Shown here: positions 47,753-56,165 of the stretch, piece by piece
Layout: each line of letters begins with the position of its first letter
Numbering within the stretch: position 1 is the first letter of the stretch
From: Melittangium boletus DSM 14713
Lineage (GTDB): Bacteria; Myxococcota; Myxococcia; Myxococcales; Myxococcaceae
NCBI RefSeq assembly: GCF_002305855.1
Contig: NZ_CP022163.1
Coordinates: 2,976,292-3,040,291, forward strand
Length of the DNA: 64,000 bases
Direction of reading: 5' to 3'
The notes under the pieces: model-generated
Database searches by the model: none
What the model was told of the DNA's origin: nothing
Seen by the model: only the letters and a program-made list of their open reading frames with translations
Made by a program: the position numbers and the translations under genes

Positions 47753-48994
47753 TCAGGGGCTTCCCCCGGCCATCATCTGGCGCACCTTCACGCCAATGGA
47801 CACGGCGACGACCAGCAGGAGGAAGAACACCGCGCCCAGGACCGCCACGCGGATCTTCGTGCGCTTGTCCGGCGGCGGCGTGGGCATGAGCAGTGAACCC
47901 GCCGAGGCCAACCGCACCACCTCCTCGCGCCCCCGATGAGCGATGGGATCGTCCGGATGGCGCGCCAGACGGATGCGGTAGAGCCGCCCGAGCGCGGGCA
48001 GTTCCCCGCGCTCCGAGGCCAGCGCGAGCACCTTGTCATGCGCGCTCCTCGTCTCCCACAGCTCCACCACCCCGAGCCACGTGGAGGCCACCGTGGGCGA
48101 GGGCCGCAGCTCGTCGGGCTTGAAGCGCGAGAAGTCGAGTCCGCAGTGAGGGCACACCGCGGCGCCCTCCTTGCGCGTGCCGATGCACTTGGGGCAGAAG
48201 CCCGACGGCGGCATGAAGGGATCTTCCGGCCCCGAGGCGGCGGCGGCCGGAGGCACGGCGGGCTCCTGACCACTGTCACGCACCACGCGCAGATTGGGCC
48301 CTGGCGAACGCTCGGGCTCGGGAGCCGGTGCGGGCGCGGGTTCGGGCTCGGACCGGGGCGGGGCCGGAACGGACTCGGACGACGTGGTGCGCGCCTTCAC
48401 CTCCGAGAGCTTCAACACCGTCAGGTTCGCGCCCGCCGCGGGCTCGGGCGCGCTCTGCCGCGAGGACTTGTCCGGGGACTTCTCCCGGGAGGGGGCCGGC
48501 GCGGGCGTCTTCACCGGCTCCGCGGCCCGCATGGGCGCGGGCGTCCTCACGCGCTCGTGCACCTTCACCGGCTCGGGTGCGCGCTGGGGCTTGGACTCCA
48601 GGGCGGGCGTCAGGACGGGCATGGGCGCCTTCTTGTCCTTGGGGCCCTTGTCCTTGTCCTTGCCCTTGTCGTTGTCCTTCGCCTTGCGGCGGCTCTCCTC
48701 GGCCTCGGCCTGGATCGCGGCCAGGAGCTCCGCGGGGACCACCATGCGCCGGGTGGGCTCGTACTCGATGGGATCGGGCTCGGCGTCGTCCAGGGCGAGG
48801 GAGATGACCGACTCCGGCTCGGACTCCTTGGCGGCGGCCACCGCGGCGGGACGGGGAGCCCGGCTCTCATCCGTCTCGGGCGCGCCCCGCATCTCCACCT
48901 TGCAGCGCGAGCACTTGACCACGAGCAGACCATCCTCCATCCGGACCGATGCCGGGGGGACGAGCCGCTCACAAGCCTCACAGAAGTACTTCAC
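47753..48994 (-). CDS. Zinc-ribbon membrane protein
   Basis: Protein of 413 residues from a GTG overlapping the protease stop (GTGA). N-terminal zinc ribbon FCEACERL ... VKCSRCKVE. The centre is Pro/Lys/Glu-rich and probably disordered. A second zinc ribbon follows (FCPKCIGTRKEGAAVCPHCGLDF, about 300-325), then a short helical region and one C-terminal membrane segment (VAVLGAVFFLLLVVAV). Function unknown; membership in the S2P-RegBA operon suggests envelope or redox sensing. Confidence 0.75.
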   Translation of the reverse strand: MKYFCEACERLVPPASVRMEDGLLVVKCSRCKVEMRGAPETDESRAPRPAAVAAAKESEPESVISLALDDAEPDPIEYEPTRRMVVPAELLAAIQAEAEESRRKAKDNDKGKDKDKGPKDKKAPMPVLTPALESKPQRAPEPVKVHERVRTPAPMRAAEPVKTPAPAPSREKSPDKSSRQSAPEPAAGANLTVLKLSEVKARTTSSESVPAPPRSEPEPAPAPAPEPERSPGPNLRVVRDSGQEPAVPPAAAASGPEDPFMPPSGFCPKCIGTRKEGAAVCPHCGLDFSRFKPDELRPSPTVASTWLGVVELWETRSAHDKVLALASERGELPALGRLYRIRLARHPDDPIAHRGREEVVRLASAGSLLMPTPPPDKRTKIRVAVLGAVFFLLLVVAVSIGVKVRQMMAGGSP

Positions 48995-49977
48995 CAGATC
49001 ACCATTCGGATGGGCACGGGCATGGCACACCCCGCCAAGGCGAGGAAGCATAGCCCGCATACCAGCTTTCGCCCGAGTCCCAATGGCTCGGATGGCCGGG
49101 TGACCTCCGGGTGGCCGAAGCCCACCAGCTTGGTGGCCACCAGCAACCAGACGGCCCAGGTGACGGTGTAGAAGAGGGTGAGGAAAAGCAGCACCAGGGC
49201 CATGGCCTGGCCGACCCGGCGAGCGTGCCGCCCCCACAGGGCGTACGCCAGATGTCCACCATCGAACTGGCCCACGGGCATGAGGTTGAGCAGCGTCACC
49301 AGCAGGCCGAACCAGCCGGCGATGACCACGGGGTGCTCCTGGATGTCCCTGCCCGCCGGAAGGCCGCCCAGCACCAGCCACTTGAGGCCTCGCATGAGCA
49401 GGCTGTCACTGAAGATGATGGCCTGGTAGCCGAAGAGCCGGGGCTCCTCCAGGGGAGGCGCCAGGAGGGACAACTTCACCAGGGCCCACTCCCCCGCATG
49501 CCGCCCGATGTTCCACAGGGAGGTGTCTCCCGGGAAGGACAGGCCCGAGGCGGGAGGTGCGTCGACCCACTCGGAATGGGCCAGGCCCCACACGAGCAGG
49601 GGCAGCGCCACCACCAGCCCCGCGAGCGGCCCCGCGGCCCCGATGTCCACCAACGCGTCGCGGGTGGGGATGCGGCCGCGGATGCGGATGACCGCGCCCA
49701 GCGTGCCGATACCCAGGTAGGGCAGCGGAATGAAGTAGGGCAGTGACGCATCCACCCCGTGCAGGCGCGCGAGCACGTAGTGCCCCATCTCGTGCGCGCC
49801 GAGGATGGCGAGCAGCGCCGCGCTGAAGGCGAGCGCATGGGTGAGCCGCTCGGCGTCCGGCAGGGGTCCACTGGGAAACGCGTTGTCGAAGGTGAAGGAC
49901 GTCGTCCCCACGGTCAGCACGAAGAGCAGCAGGTGCAGCCAGAGACGGGGGGCGGGACGAACGGTGGCGCTCTCCAT
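48991..49977 (-). CDS. Site-2 protease family (M50) membrane metalloprotease
   Basis: Protein of 328 residues from ATG at 49977; a TTG at 49998 is nearer to GGAGG but too close to use. Several membrane helices, with zinc motif LGAHEMGHYV and the second metal motif LLNLMPVGQFDGGHLAY. It cleaves membrane-embedded substrates such as anti-sigma factors. No anti-sigma factor gene is near; the neighbouring zinc-ribbon membrane protein could be a partner or substrate. Confidence 0.87.
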   Translation of the reverse strand: MESATVRPAPRLWLHLLLFVLTVGTTSFTFDNAFPSGPLPDAERLTHALAFSAALLAILGAHEMGHYVLARLHGVDASLPYFIPLPYLGIGTLGAVIRIRGRIPTRDALVDIGAAGPLAGLVVALPLLVWGLAHSEWVDAPPASGLSFPGDTSLWNIGRHAGEWALVKLSLLAPPLEEPRLFGYQAIIFSDSLLMRGLKWLVLGGLPAGRDIQEHPVVIAGWFGLLVTLLNLMPVGQFDGGHLAYALWGRHARRVGQAMALVLLFLTLFYTVTWAVWLLVATKLVGFGHPEVTRPSEPLGLGRKLVCGLCFLALAGCAMPVPIRMVIW

Positions 49978-50067
49978 GGGCAACCCACGGGGTAGCAATG
50001 CCTCCAGCCTATTTCAATGGATGCGCGGCGCAATGATCACCCCACCGCACACCCCGCCATCCATTGC

Positions 50068-50095
50068 TTGACTTGAAAAACACCTTTGCTACGAC
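50068..50095 (+). promoter_or_regulatory. Candidate housekeeping promoter for the small lipoprotein gene
   Basis: TTGACT, 16-nt spacer, TACGAC; about 90 nt upstream of the ATG at 50186, in an AT-richer stretch. Confidence 0.45.
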
Positions 50096-50185
50096 CCCCG
50101 CGCAACGCGAAGGCCGGACAGGGGGGCGAGTGACAGGTCCTCTGGTTGATGGTCTCCGTCACATGCTTCTTGGAGGAAACACACA

Positions 50186-50536
50186 ATGAAGAAGGCGATT
50201 GTTTCGGCGATTCTGGCGAGCGGTCTCGTGGCGTGCACCAGCGTGGAGACGGCGATCGTCTCGAGCAACGAGGTGGCCGCTTCCGGTGGCGAGCCCATCG
50301 CCGTGGTCCAGGGCACCGCCCTCGGCCTGACCGCCATCTTCCACGTCATCGACCTGGTGCAGAGCGACCTGGACACCGTGGTCAACCGCCTGCTGGTCAG
50401 CGAGGCCAAGGCCATGGGCGGCAACAAGGTGCAGCTGCTGTCGGCCGGCACCACCCCCCGTCACGGCATCTTCGCGCTGGGCGGCACCATCATCGGCTTC
50501 CCCATCTCGCAGGCGAGCGGCGTGGCGGTGAAGTAG
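50186..50536 (+). CDS. Small lipoprotein, TRL-like
   Basis: Protein of 116 residues. Lipoprotein signal LASGLVACTS, strong ribosome-binding site (GGAGGAA). SEAKAMGGNKVQLLSAG resembles small TRL/DUF4156-type envelope lipoproteins, which fold as two helices with a beta-sheet. Function unknown. Its own promoter and terminator make it monocistronic. Confidence 0.8.
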   Translation: MKKAIVSAILASGLVACTSVETAIVSSNEVAASGGEPIAVVQGTALGLTAIFHVIDLVQSDLDTVVNRLLVSEAKAMGGNKVQLLSAGTTPRHGIFALGGTIIGFPISQASGVAVK

Positions 50537-50565
50537 TCGTCCCGCTCCATTTGCACGTAGTGTTC

Positions 50566-50603
50566 GAAGGCCCCCTGGCGACAGCGGGGCCTTCTTCATT
50601 TTC
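50566..50603 (+). terminator. Intrinsic terminator after the small lipoprotein gene
   Basis: GAAGGCCCC pairs perfectly with GGGGCCTTC over 9 bp, loop of 11 nt, followed by TTCATTTT. Confidence 0.75.
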
Positions 50604-50624
50604 CGGCCCGCCCCTCCCCCACCC

Positions 50625-51392
50625 ATGTCCGCTCGCCCGCTGCTCCTGTCCCTGCTCGTCCTCACCGGCTGCCCCAAGGGCGACGACGCGCCCTCGCTGC
50701 TCGCCGGAGCCCGGCAACGCCTGGCCGCGCGAGAGGGCCGGCTCACCAGCTACGTGCTCGAGGGCACCGCCCAGGAGGGCACCCAGACGATGGGGTTCCA
50801 GTTCGCCTGGCGGGCGCCCCAGAAGATGCTGGGCACGCTCGGAGCCCCCACCCCGCGCACCTGGGCGTGGGATGGCACCCACCTCTTCGAGCGCGACGAC
50901 GCGGCACGCACCTTCTTCACCTACCAGGACACCCTCACCCCGGAGCGGCGCGTGGGCGTGCTCACCGCGCTCTTCAGCCCCTTCACTCCCGAGGGTTTCC
51001 GCGCCCCGCTGCTGCCCGGAGAAGGCGTGAGCGCCCGCCGCGCCACCCACGCTCTCGCCCCCGAGGCCGTGGAGCTGACGGTGAAGCCCGCGGGCAGCGA
51101 CGTGGAGGTGACGTACGTGATGCGCTGGCCCAGCATGGACTTCCTCGCCAAGCGCATGCGCAGCGGGGCGGACACCTCGGAGCTGCGGGTGGAAGAGGAG
51201 CAGTGCGAGGCCCGGCTGGAGCTGTGCGTCCCCCGGAAGCTGACGCAGTGGGCCGGAGCCCAACTGGTGGCCCAGACCGTCATCACCCGGGTGGAACTCA
51301 ACCCCACCCTGCCCGCGGAGACCTTCACGCTCACCGCGCCCAAGGGTTACGACGTTGGAATGAAGACATTCGCGGCGGAGCAGGCGCCCTAG
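50625..51392 (+). CDS. LolA/LolB-like outer-membrane lipoprotein
   Basis: Protein of 255 residues with lipobox LLVLTGC. Half-barrel pattern resembling LolA/LolB or DUF4292: SYVLEGTAQEGTQTMGFQFAWRAP-type strands, TWAWDGTHLFERD, and VELNPTLPAETFTL near the end. Probably a lipoprotein or lipid carrier, or a related envelope protein. No start motif is obvious except the ATG shortly after the terminator. Confidence 0.65.
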   Translation: MSARPLLLSLLVLTGCPKGDDAPSLLAGARQRLAAREGRLTSYVLEGTAQEGTQTMGFQFAWRAPQKMLGTLGAPTPRTWAWDGTHLFERDDAARTFFTYQDTLTPERRVGVLTALFSPFTPEGFRAPLLPGEGVSARRATHALAPEAVELTVKPAGSDVEVTYVMRWPSMDFLAKRMRSGADTSELRVEEEQCEARLELCVPRKLTQWAGAQLVAQTVITRVELNPTLPAETFTLTAPKGYDVGMKTFAAEQAP

Positions 51393-51457
51393 CAAGCCCT
51401 TCCGGGTTGAAGCCCTTCGGGGCCGTCCACACTTTGGGGCGGAAGGAGTGTGACGGC

Positions 51458-52174
51458 ATGGCGCTGGTGCAGAACGTCATCTTCGATGTGGACGGAACGT
51501 TGGTGGACTCCGTGGACGAGCACGCCGAGGCCTGGAGGCGCGCCTTCCTGGAATTCGGCCGGGACGTGCCCTTCGCCCACGTGCGCAGCCAGATCGGCAA
51601 GGGCGCGGATCAACTGATGCCCGTCTTCTTCTCCGAGGACGAGCTGGAGAAGTTCGGCAAGGAGCTGGAGGACTACCGCGCCGCGCTCTTCCAACGGGAA
51701 TTCATGCCCAAGCTGCGTCCCTTCCCGCAGGTGCGCGAGCTGTTCCAGCGGCTGCGCCAGGACGGCGTGCGCCTCGCCCTGGCCTCGAGCGCCAAGGACG
51801 AGGAGCTGGAGCGCTACATCCGCCTGTGCCGCATCGAGGGGCTGACGGAGGCCGAGACGGCCAAGGATGACGCCGCGAGGTCCAAGCCCCATCCCGACAT
51901 CTTCGACGCGGCGATGGAGCGGCTGGGCCGGCCCGAGCCGCACACGGTCGTCGTGGTGGGGGACACCCCCTTCGACGCCCTGGCCGCGGGCAAGCTCGGG
52001 CTGATGAGCGTGGGGCTGCGCTGCGGCGGCTTCTCCGAGGAGGATCTGCGCACCGCGGGCTGCCGCGCCATCTACCAGGATCCCGCGCACCTGCTGGCCC
52101 AGTACGAGGCCTCGCGCGACACGTGGCCGTGGACGGCGGAATCGCTGGCCTCCAAGGACGAGGAGTCGCGCTGA
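51458..52174 (+). CDS. HAD-superfamily hydrolase (beta-phosphoglucomutase/GPH type)
   Basis: Protein of 238 residues. Motif I FDVDGTLVDS, helical cap with DQLMPVFF, motif II ALASSAKDEE, Lys in ARSKPHPDIF, and motif IV VVGDTPFDALAAG. Resembles phosphoglycolate phosphatase and related phosphatases. GGAAGGAG precedes the ATG by 9 nt. Confidence 0.87.
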   Translation: MALVQNVIFDVDGTLVDSVDEHAEAWRRAFLEFGRDVPFAHVRSQIGKGADQLMPVFFSEDELEKFGKELEDYRAALFQREFMPKLRPFPQVRELFQRLRQDGVRLALASSAKDEELERYIRLCRIEGLTEAETAKDDAARSKPHPDIFDAAMERLGRPEPHTVVVVGDTPFDALAAGKLGLMSVGLRCGGFSEEDLRTAGCRAIYQDPAHLLAQYEASRDTWPWTAESLASKDEESR

Positions 52175-52206
52175 GGGCGCGCCTCCGGACATCCGTGATG
52201 GACCCA

Positions 52207-52248
52207 GGACCCTGACGGCCACCCCCTTGGCGTGGCCCGTCGGGGTCC
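52207..52248 (+). terminator. Long hairpin after the HAD hydrolase gene
   Basis: Sixteen paired bases with one bulged C (52236) and a 9-nt loop (52223-52231). No T-run, as for several hairpins of this genome. Confidence 0.45.
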
Positions 52249-52361
52249 AGCCGTTGGCGGGAACACTCGCCGCGAGGCTCCGTGGACGAGCGGACGATCC
52301 ACACGGGCGCATGCACCCGCCGCTGGCTCCCCTGGCCGCTCGTGCACACCCTTGAGGGGCA

Positions 52362-53363
52362 ATGAACAGCGAGCCCATCTCCGACATCGCGCTTCTCGCG
52401 ACTCCCGAACGAACCGCGCTCGACGAAGGCCCGGCGCTCCTGCTGCTCAACCCCAACTCACGCATGGGCGCCGAGGCCCTGCCCGCCACGCTCGAGGCCC
52501 TCGAGACCCGGGGCGTTCCCCTCCTCGAGAGCCACGCCGTCACCGACCACGCGCACATGGACCGCCTGCTGCGCGAGGCCGTCGACAGCGGCGTGCGGCG
52601 CTTCCTCATCGGCGGCGGGGATGGAACGCTCAACCACGCCCTCAAGCACCTGCTCGGCCATGACGTGACGCTGGGCGTGCTGCCCCTGGGCACCGGCAAC
52701 GACTTCGCGCGCTCGCTCGGCATCGAGCCCACGCTGGAGGCCGCCTGTGACGCCATCGCCGCCGGGTGCACCGTGCGCGTGGACGTGGGGCTCGCCAACG
52801 GCCGGCCCTTCCTCAACGCGGTGAGCCTGGGACTGGCCTCCGCCATCGCCCGACGGCTCACGCCCGAGCTCAAACGCCGGGTGGGCAAGCTCGCCTACCC
52901 CGTGGCCGCCTTCGCCGAACTCTGGGAACACCAGCCCTTCCGCGTGCGCCTGGTGACCGACCACGAGCAGCTGGAGCTGGACGTGCTCCAGCTCGTGGTG
53001 GGCAACGGCCGCTACCACGGCGCGGGCAACATGGTGACGCCCAGCGCCACGCTCGATGATGAGCTGCTGGACGCCTACACCATCGTCGCGCCCTCCCACG
53101 AAGCCGGACGCGAGGGCACGGGGCTCGGCCACATGCAGGACCTGTCCACCCTGGCGCGCGTGGCCATGACGCTGCGCTCGGGCGAGCACCTGAGCCATCC
53201 GGCCGTCAGGGCGGTGAGCGGCTCCCATATCTATGTGGAGGCCACGCCGCCCCAGGACGTCAACGCGGACGGCGAAATGATCGGCCAGACCCCGGTGCGC
53301 TTCGAGATCCGCCCCGGCGCCCTGCGCGTCTACGCCCCGGCGCATCCGCCTCCGGACGCCTGA
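52362..53363 (+). CDS. Diacylglycerol/lipid kinase family protein (YegS-like)
   Basis: Protein of 333 residues. LLLLNPNSRMG, nucleotide-binding IGGGDGTLNHAL and PLGTGNDFARSLG, then GLASAIARRLTPELKRRVGKL and RYHGAGNMVTPSA. The C-terminal beta-sandwich is complete. YegS/DgkB-type enzymes phosphorylate diacylglycerol or other lipids. GAGGGG lies 2 nt before the ATG. Confidence 0.92.
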   Translation: MNSEPISDIALLATPERTALDEGPALLLLNPNSRMGAEALPATLEALETRGVPLLESHAVTDHAHMDRLLREAVDSGVRRFLIGGGDGTLNHALKHLLGHDVTLGVLPLGTGNDFARSLGIEPTLEAACDAIAAGCTVRVDVGLANGRPFLNAVSLGLASAIARRLTPELKRRVGKLAYPVAAFAELWEHQPFRVRLVTDHEQLELDVLQLVVGNGRYHGAGNMVTPSATLDDELLDAYTIVAPSHEAGREGTGLGHMQDLSTLARVAMTLRSGEHLSHPAVRAVSGSHIYVEATPPQDVNADGEMIGQTPVRFEIRPGALRVYAPAHPPPDA

Positions 53364-53386
53364 GACGCCCGGCGGAGGGCCCCTCG

Positions 53387-54418
53387 TCAGACCTTGTCGA
53401 GCGCCAGCGAGAGCGCCTGGGCGGTGAAGTTCACCAGCGGGATGATGCGCTGGTAGTTCATCCGCGTGGGCCCGATGACGCCCACGGTGCCCAGCACCTG
53501 CTCGCGGCTGCCATAGGGGCTCGCGATGACCGTCACGTCGCCCGCCGAGGAGAAGTCGCTCTCGGTGCCGATGAAGATCTGCATCTCTCGCGCGCGCTGC
53601 ACCCGGTCCAACAGGGACAAGAGCTTGTGCTTCTCCCCGAGCGCCTTGAAGAGCGCGCGCATGCGCTCCACGTCGGCGAACTCGGGCTGCTCGAAGAACG
53701 AGCCCGTGCCCTCGATGAGCACGCGCTCGCCCGTCTGGAGGTCCGTGGCCGCCGCGCCCAGCTTGAGCGCCTTGGACGTCAGCGCGTTGTAGAGCGCCTG
53801 CTCGTGGTCCAGCTCGTTGCGGATGCGCTCGCGTGCCTCCTCCAGCGTCACCTCGTGCAACAGCTCGGACAGGTAGTTGCTCGCCTTGAGCAGCTCGTCG
53901 GAGGTGACGGGGAAATCCACGGACAGGAGCTTGTTCTGCACCTGGCCGTTCTGCCCCACCAGGATGGCGAGCACCCGGTCCTCGCGCAGCCGCACGAACT
54001 CGATGCGGTGGAACACGGCGGCGTCCGGACGCGGCGTGACGACGACGCCCGCATGGCGGCTGAGCGCGTGCAACAGGCGCGAGGCCTCGCTCAACAGCTC
54101 ATCCATTCCGCCCTCGTGCGCGAGCCCCGCGTGGATGAGCTCCCGGTCCCGCGGCCCCGGGTCCTTCAAGCGCACCAGCGTGTCCACGTAGAAGCGGTAG
54201 CCCCGATCCGTGGGGACGCGGCCCGCGGAGGTGTGCGGCTTCTCGAGGAAGCCCAGCTCCTCCAGGTCCGCGAGCACGTTGCGCAACGTGGCCGAGGACA
54301 CATCGAACTCGGGCTTGCGCGCGAGGTGGTGGCTCCCGACGGGGCCGCCCGTGGAGATGTACTCCTGCACGACGGCGCGGAGGACTTCCTTTTCCCGATC
54401 ACCCAGCTCCTCGGACAT
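53387..54418 (-). CDS. hrcA: Heat-inducible transcription repressor HrcA
   Basis: Protein of 343 residues. N-terminal winged helix (REKEVLRAVVQEYISTGGPVGS, SSATLRNVLADLEELGFL and TSAGRVPTDRGYRFY), a GAF-like dimer core, and ASPYGSREQVLGTVGVIGPTRM near the end. HrcA represses groESL and dnaK operons at CIRCE sites. No CIRCE element lies upstream of this gene and no grpE/dnaK follows. Confidence 0.96.
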   Translation of the reverse strand: MSEELGDREKEVLRAVVQEYISTGGPVGSHHLARKPEFDVSSATLRNVLADLEELGFLEKPHTSAGRVPTDRGYRFYVDTLVRLKDPGPRDRELIHAGLAHEGGMDELLSEASRLLHALSRHAGVVVTPRPDAAVFHRIEFVRLREDRVLAILVGQNGQVQNKLLSVDFPVTSDELLKASNYLSELLHEVTLEEARERIRNELDHEQALYNALTSKALKLGAAATDLQTGERVLIEGTGSFFEQPEFADVERMRALFKALGEKHKLLSLLDRVQRAREMQIFIGTESDFSSAGDVTVIASPYGSREQVLGTVGVIGPTRMNYQRIIPLVNFTAQALSLALDKV

Positions 54419-54496
54419 CCTGGCTCACACTCCGCGATGACGTGGCGTCCCGAAGACGCCGCCCACGATTCGGCGTGGGGCCGAGAACCCGTTGAA

Positions 54497-54525
54497 AGTC
54501 TAAAAAGACATCGAAACCGGTTCAA
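54497..54525 (-). promoter_or_regulatory. Candidate sigma-70-type promoter of hrcA
   Basis: Minus strand TTGAAC, 17-nt spacer, TAGACT. An AACCGGTT palindrome (54515-54522) overlaps the -35 and could be an operator. Confidence 0.55.
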
Positions 54526-54685
54526 TGCCCTCTGGGTCTGTGGCCGCTCATCCCACCCCGCGTGCCGGGGGGGCGGGGAGGCAACCCGCGCGGGAGGTGG
54601 CGCCCGGGGTAATCCAATAGCGCACATCGCGGGGCGTCCTCCGGGGCGTTAAAAGCGCGCCGCCTTGTCCTCCCCTTCCAGTCCC

Positions 54686-55591
54686 ATGCCTCCCCCCGCC
54701 GCCCAGCCCACCGCGGGCGCGACGCTCCCCGACCCCCGCCGCGCGCAGCTGATCTTCAGCCTCTTCGCGCTGTACGTCATCTGGGGCTCCACGTACCTGG
54801 CCATCCATTTCGCGCTCGAGGGCGGCTTCCCGCCCCTGGTGTTGGCGGGGGTGCGCTACGGGCTCGCGGGGGCGGTGCTGTACGCCTTCCTTCGGCTGCG
54901 CGGGCACGCGAACCCGAGCGCCCGGCAATGGCTGGGAGGCGCGGTGCTGGGGCTGCTGCTGCTCACGCTGGGCAATGGCTCGGTGGTGGTGGCCCAGCAA
55001 TGGGTGCCCTCGGGGGTGGCGGCGCTGGTGGTGGGCAGCGTGCCCCTGTGGGCGGCGCTCTTCAGCGGATTGCTCGGACAGTGGCCCGGCCGCGCCGAGC
55101 GCTGGGGCCTGGCCATCGGCTTCTGCGGCCTCATCGTGCTCAACCTCGGCAGTGACCTGCGCGGCAACTCCTGGGCGACGTTCGCCCTGTTGCTCGCGCC
55201 GGTGAGCTGGGCCTTCGGCTCCGTCTGGTCGCGCCGCCTGCCCCAGGCCCCGGGGCTCATGTCCAGCGCCACGCAGATGCTGTGCGCGAGCGTGCTGTTC
55301 TTCCTGGGCAGCATGGTGAAGGGCGAGCACCTGGCGGCGCTGCCCACGCCGCGCGCCCTGCTCGCCCTCGGCTACCTCATCACCTTCGGCTCGCTCGTGG
55401 CGTTCAGCGCCTATGGCTTCCTGCTGCGCAACACGCGGCCCTCGCTCGCCATGAGCTACGCCTACGTCAACCCGGTGGTGGCCGTGCTGCTGGGCGTGGC
55501 GCTCGCGGGCGAGTCCATGAGCCCCACGGGAATGGTCGCCATGGGCGCCATCCTCGGCTCCGTGGTGCTGCTCACGCGCGCCCGGGGCTGA
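54686..55591 (+). CDS. EamA/DMT-family exporter (YedA-like)
   Basis: Protein of 301 residues with ten membrane helices in two EamA halves. WGSTYLAIHFALEGGFPPL is the family start signature; YAYVNPVVAVLLGVALAGE closes the second half. Likely exports small metabolites. ATG 54686 is used rather than a TTG 21 nt earlier; no ribosome-binding site is seen. Confidence 0.9.
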   Translation: MPPPAAQPTAGATLPDPRRAQLIFSLFALYVIWGSTYLAIHFALEGGFPPLVLAGVRYGLAGAVLYAFLRLRGHANPSARQWLGGAVLGLLLLTLGNGSVVVAQQWVPSGVAALVVGSVPLWAALFSGLLGQWPGRAERWGLAIGFCGLIVLNLGSDLRGNSWATFALLLAPVSWAFGSVWSRRLPQAPGLMSSATQMLCASVLFFLGSMVKGEHLAALPTPRALLALGYLITFGSLVAFSAYGFLLRNTRPSLAMSYAYVNPVVAVLLGVALAGESMSPTGMVAMGAILGSVVLLTRARG

Positions 55592-55602
55592 AACCCCGAG
55601 CC

Positions 55603-55950
55603 ATGCGCCGCGCCCCGAAACACAAGCCCCCCACCACGCCGGACGGACGCTACCTGGTGGTGGACGGCGTGCTGTGGCGCTGCTCGGACCCCGCGCTCGG
55701 CCCCAAGCAGCGCGCGCTCCTGGTGGAAGCGCTCATGCACGCGCGAAGGGACGTGGGCCGGGCACTGCGCACGGGGGATGCCGGGGCGGAGCGCGCGGCG
55801 CGCTCGCGCGTGCACAAGGCCAAGGTGGCGCTCGGGGAGCGGGGGCCTCCCTGGTGGACCGATGGCGCCCCGGACTTCAACCGCCACGCCGTGGAGAACA
55901 CCCCCTATGCCGGGTGGTTCCACGCGCCGCGGACACGCGGCGGCGTTTGA
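55603..55950 (+). CDS. Conserved hypothetical protein
   Basis: Protein of 115 residues, basic. DGRYLVVDGVLWRCSDPAL, then an amphipathic helix (LVEALMHARRDVGRAL), ALGERGPPWW and YNR/FNRHAVENTPYAGW. I recall similar small proteins in many proteobacteria and actinobacteria with no assigned function. Twelve nucleotides after the exporter gene, so probably co-transcribed. Confidence 0.75.
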   Translation: MRRAPKHKPPTTPDGRYLVVDGVLWRCSDPALGPKQRALLVEALMHARRDVGRALRTGDAGAERAARSRVHKAKVALGERGPPWWTDGAPDFNRHAVENTPYAGWFHAPRTRGGV

Positions 55951-55966
55951 CCTGATTTGTCAGTGA

Positions 55967-55985
55967 GGTGGCGAAAAACGTCACC
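55967..55985 (+). terminator. Small hairpin after the hypothetical gene
   Basis: GGTGGCG and CGTCACC (one G-T pair) around a five-A loop; no T-run. Confidence 0.35.
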
Positions 55986-56045
55986 CGCTGGGGGTTTCAA
56001 ACGCCGGGCTCCTGGAATCCCGCGTGCTTGCCTGACGCCCCGGCC

Positions 56046-56062
56046 TTGGCACACCCCGTGCT
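56046..56062 (+). promoter_or_regulatory. Sigma-54 promoter 1 (RCC1 gene 1)
   Basis: TTGGCACACCCCGTGCT: GG at 56048-56049 and GC at 56060-56061 are separated by exactly 10 nt, matching the -24/-12 consensus TGGCAC-N5-TGC. Predicted start near 56073. Confidence 0.75.
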
Positions 56063-56073
56063 TTGAGTCTTCC

Positions 56074-56137
56074 CGGCGACACAGGGTGCGCGCGAAGGGG
56101 ATGAAGCGTCCTCGACCGTGCGGGCTATGTGTCGCCG
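56074..56137 (+). promoter_or_regulatory. Structured 5' leader of RCC1 gene 1
   Basis: CGGCGACACA (56074-56083) pairs perfectly with TGTGTCGCCG (56128-56137), enclosing about 44 nt. It begins at the predicted transcript start. The paralogous leader at 58476-58533 keeps the stem with compensatory changes. Confidence 0.65.
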
Positions 56138-56165
56138 CCCCCCTACCCACACATGAAAGACACGC

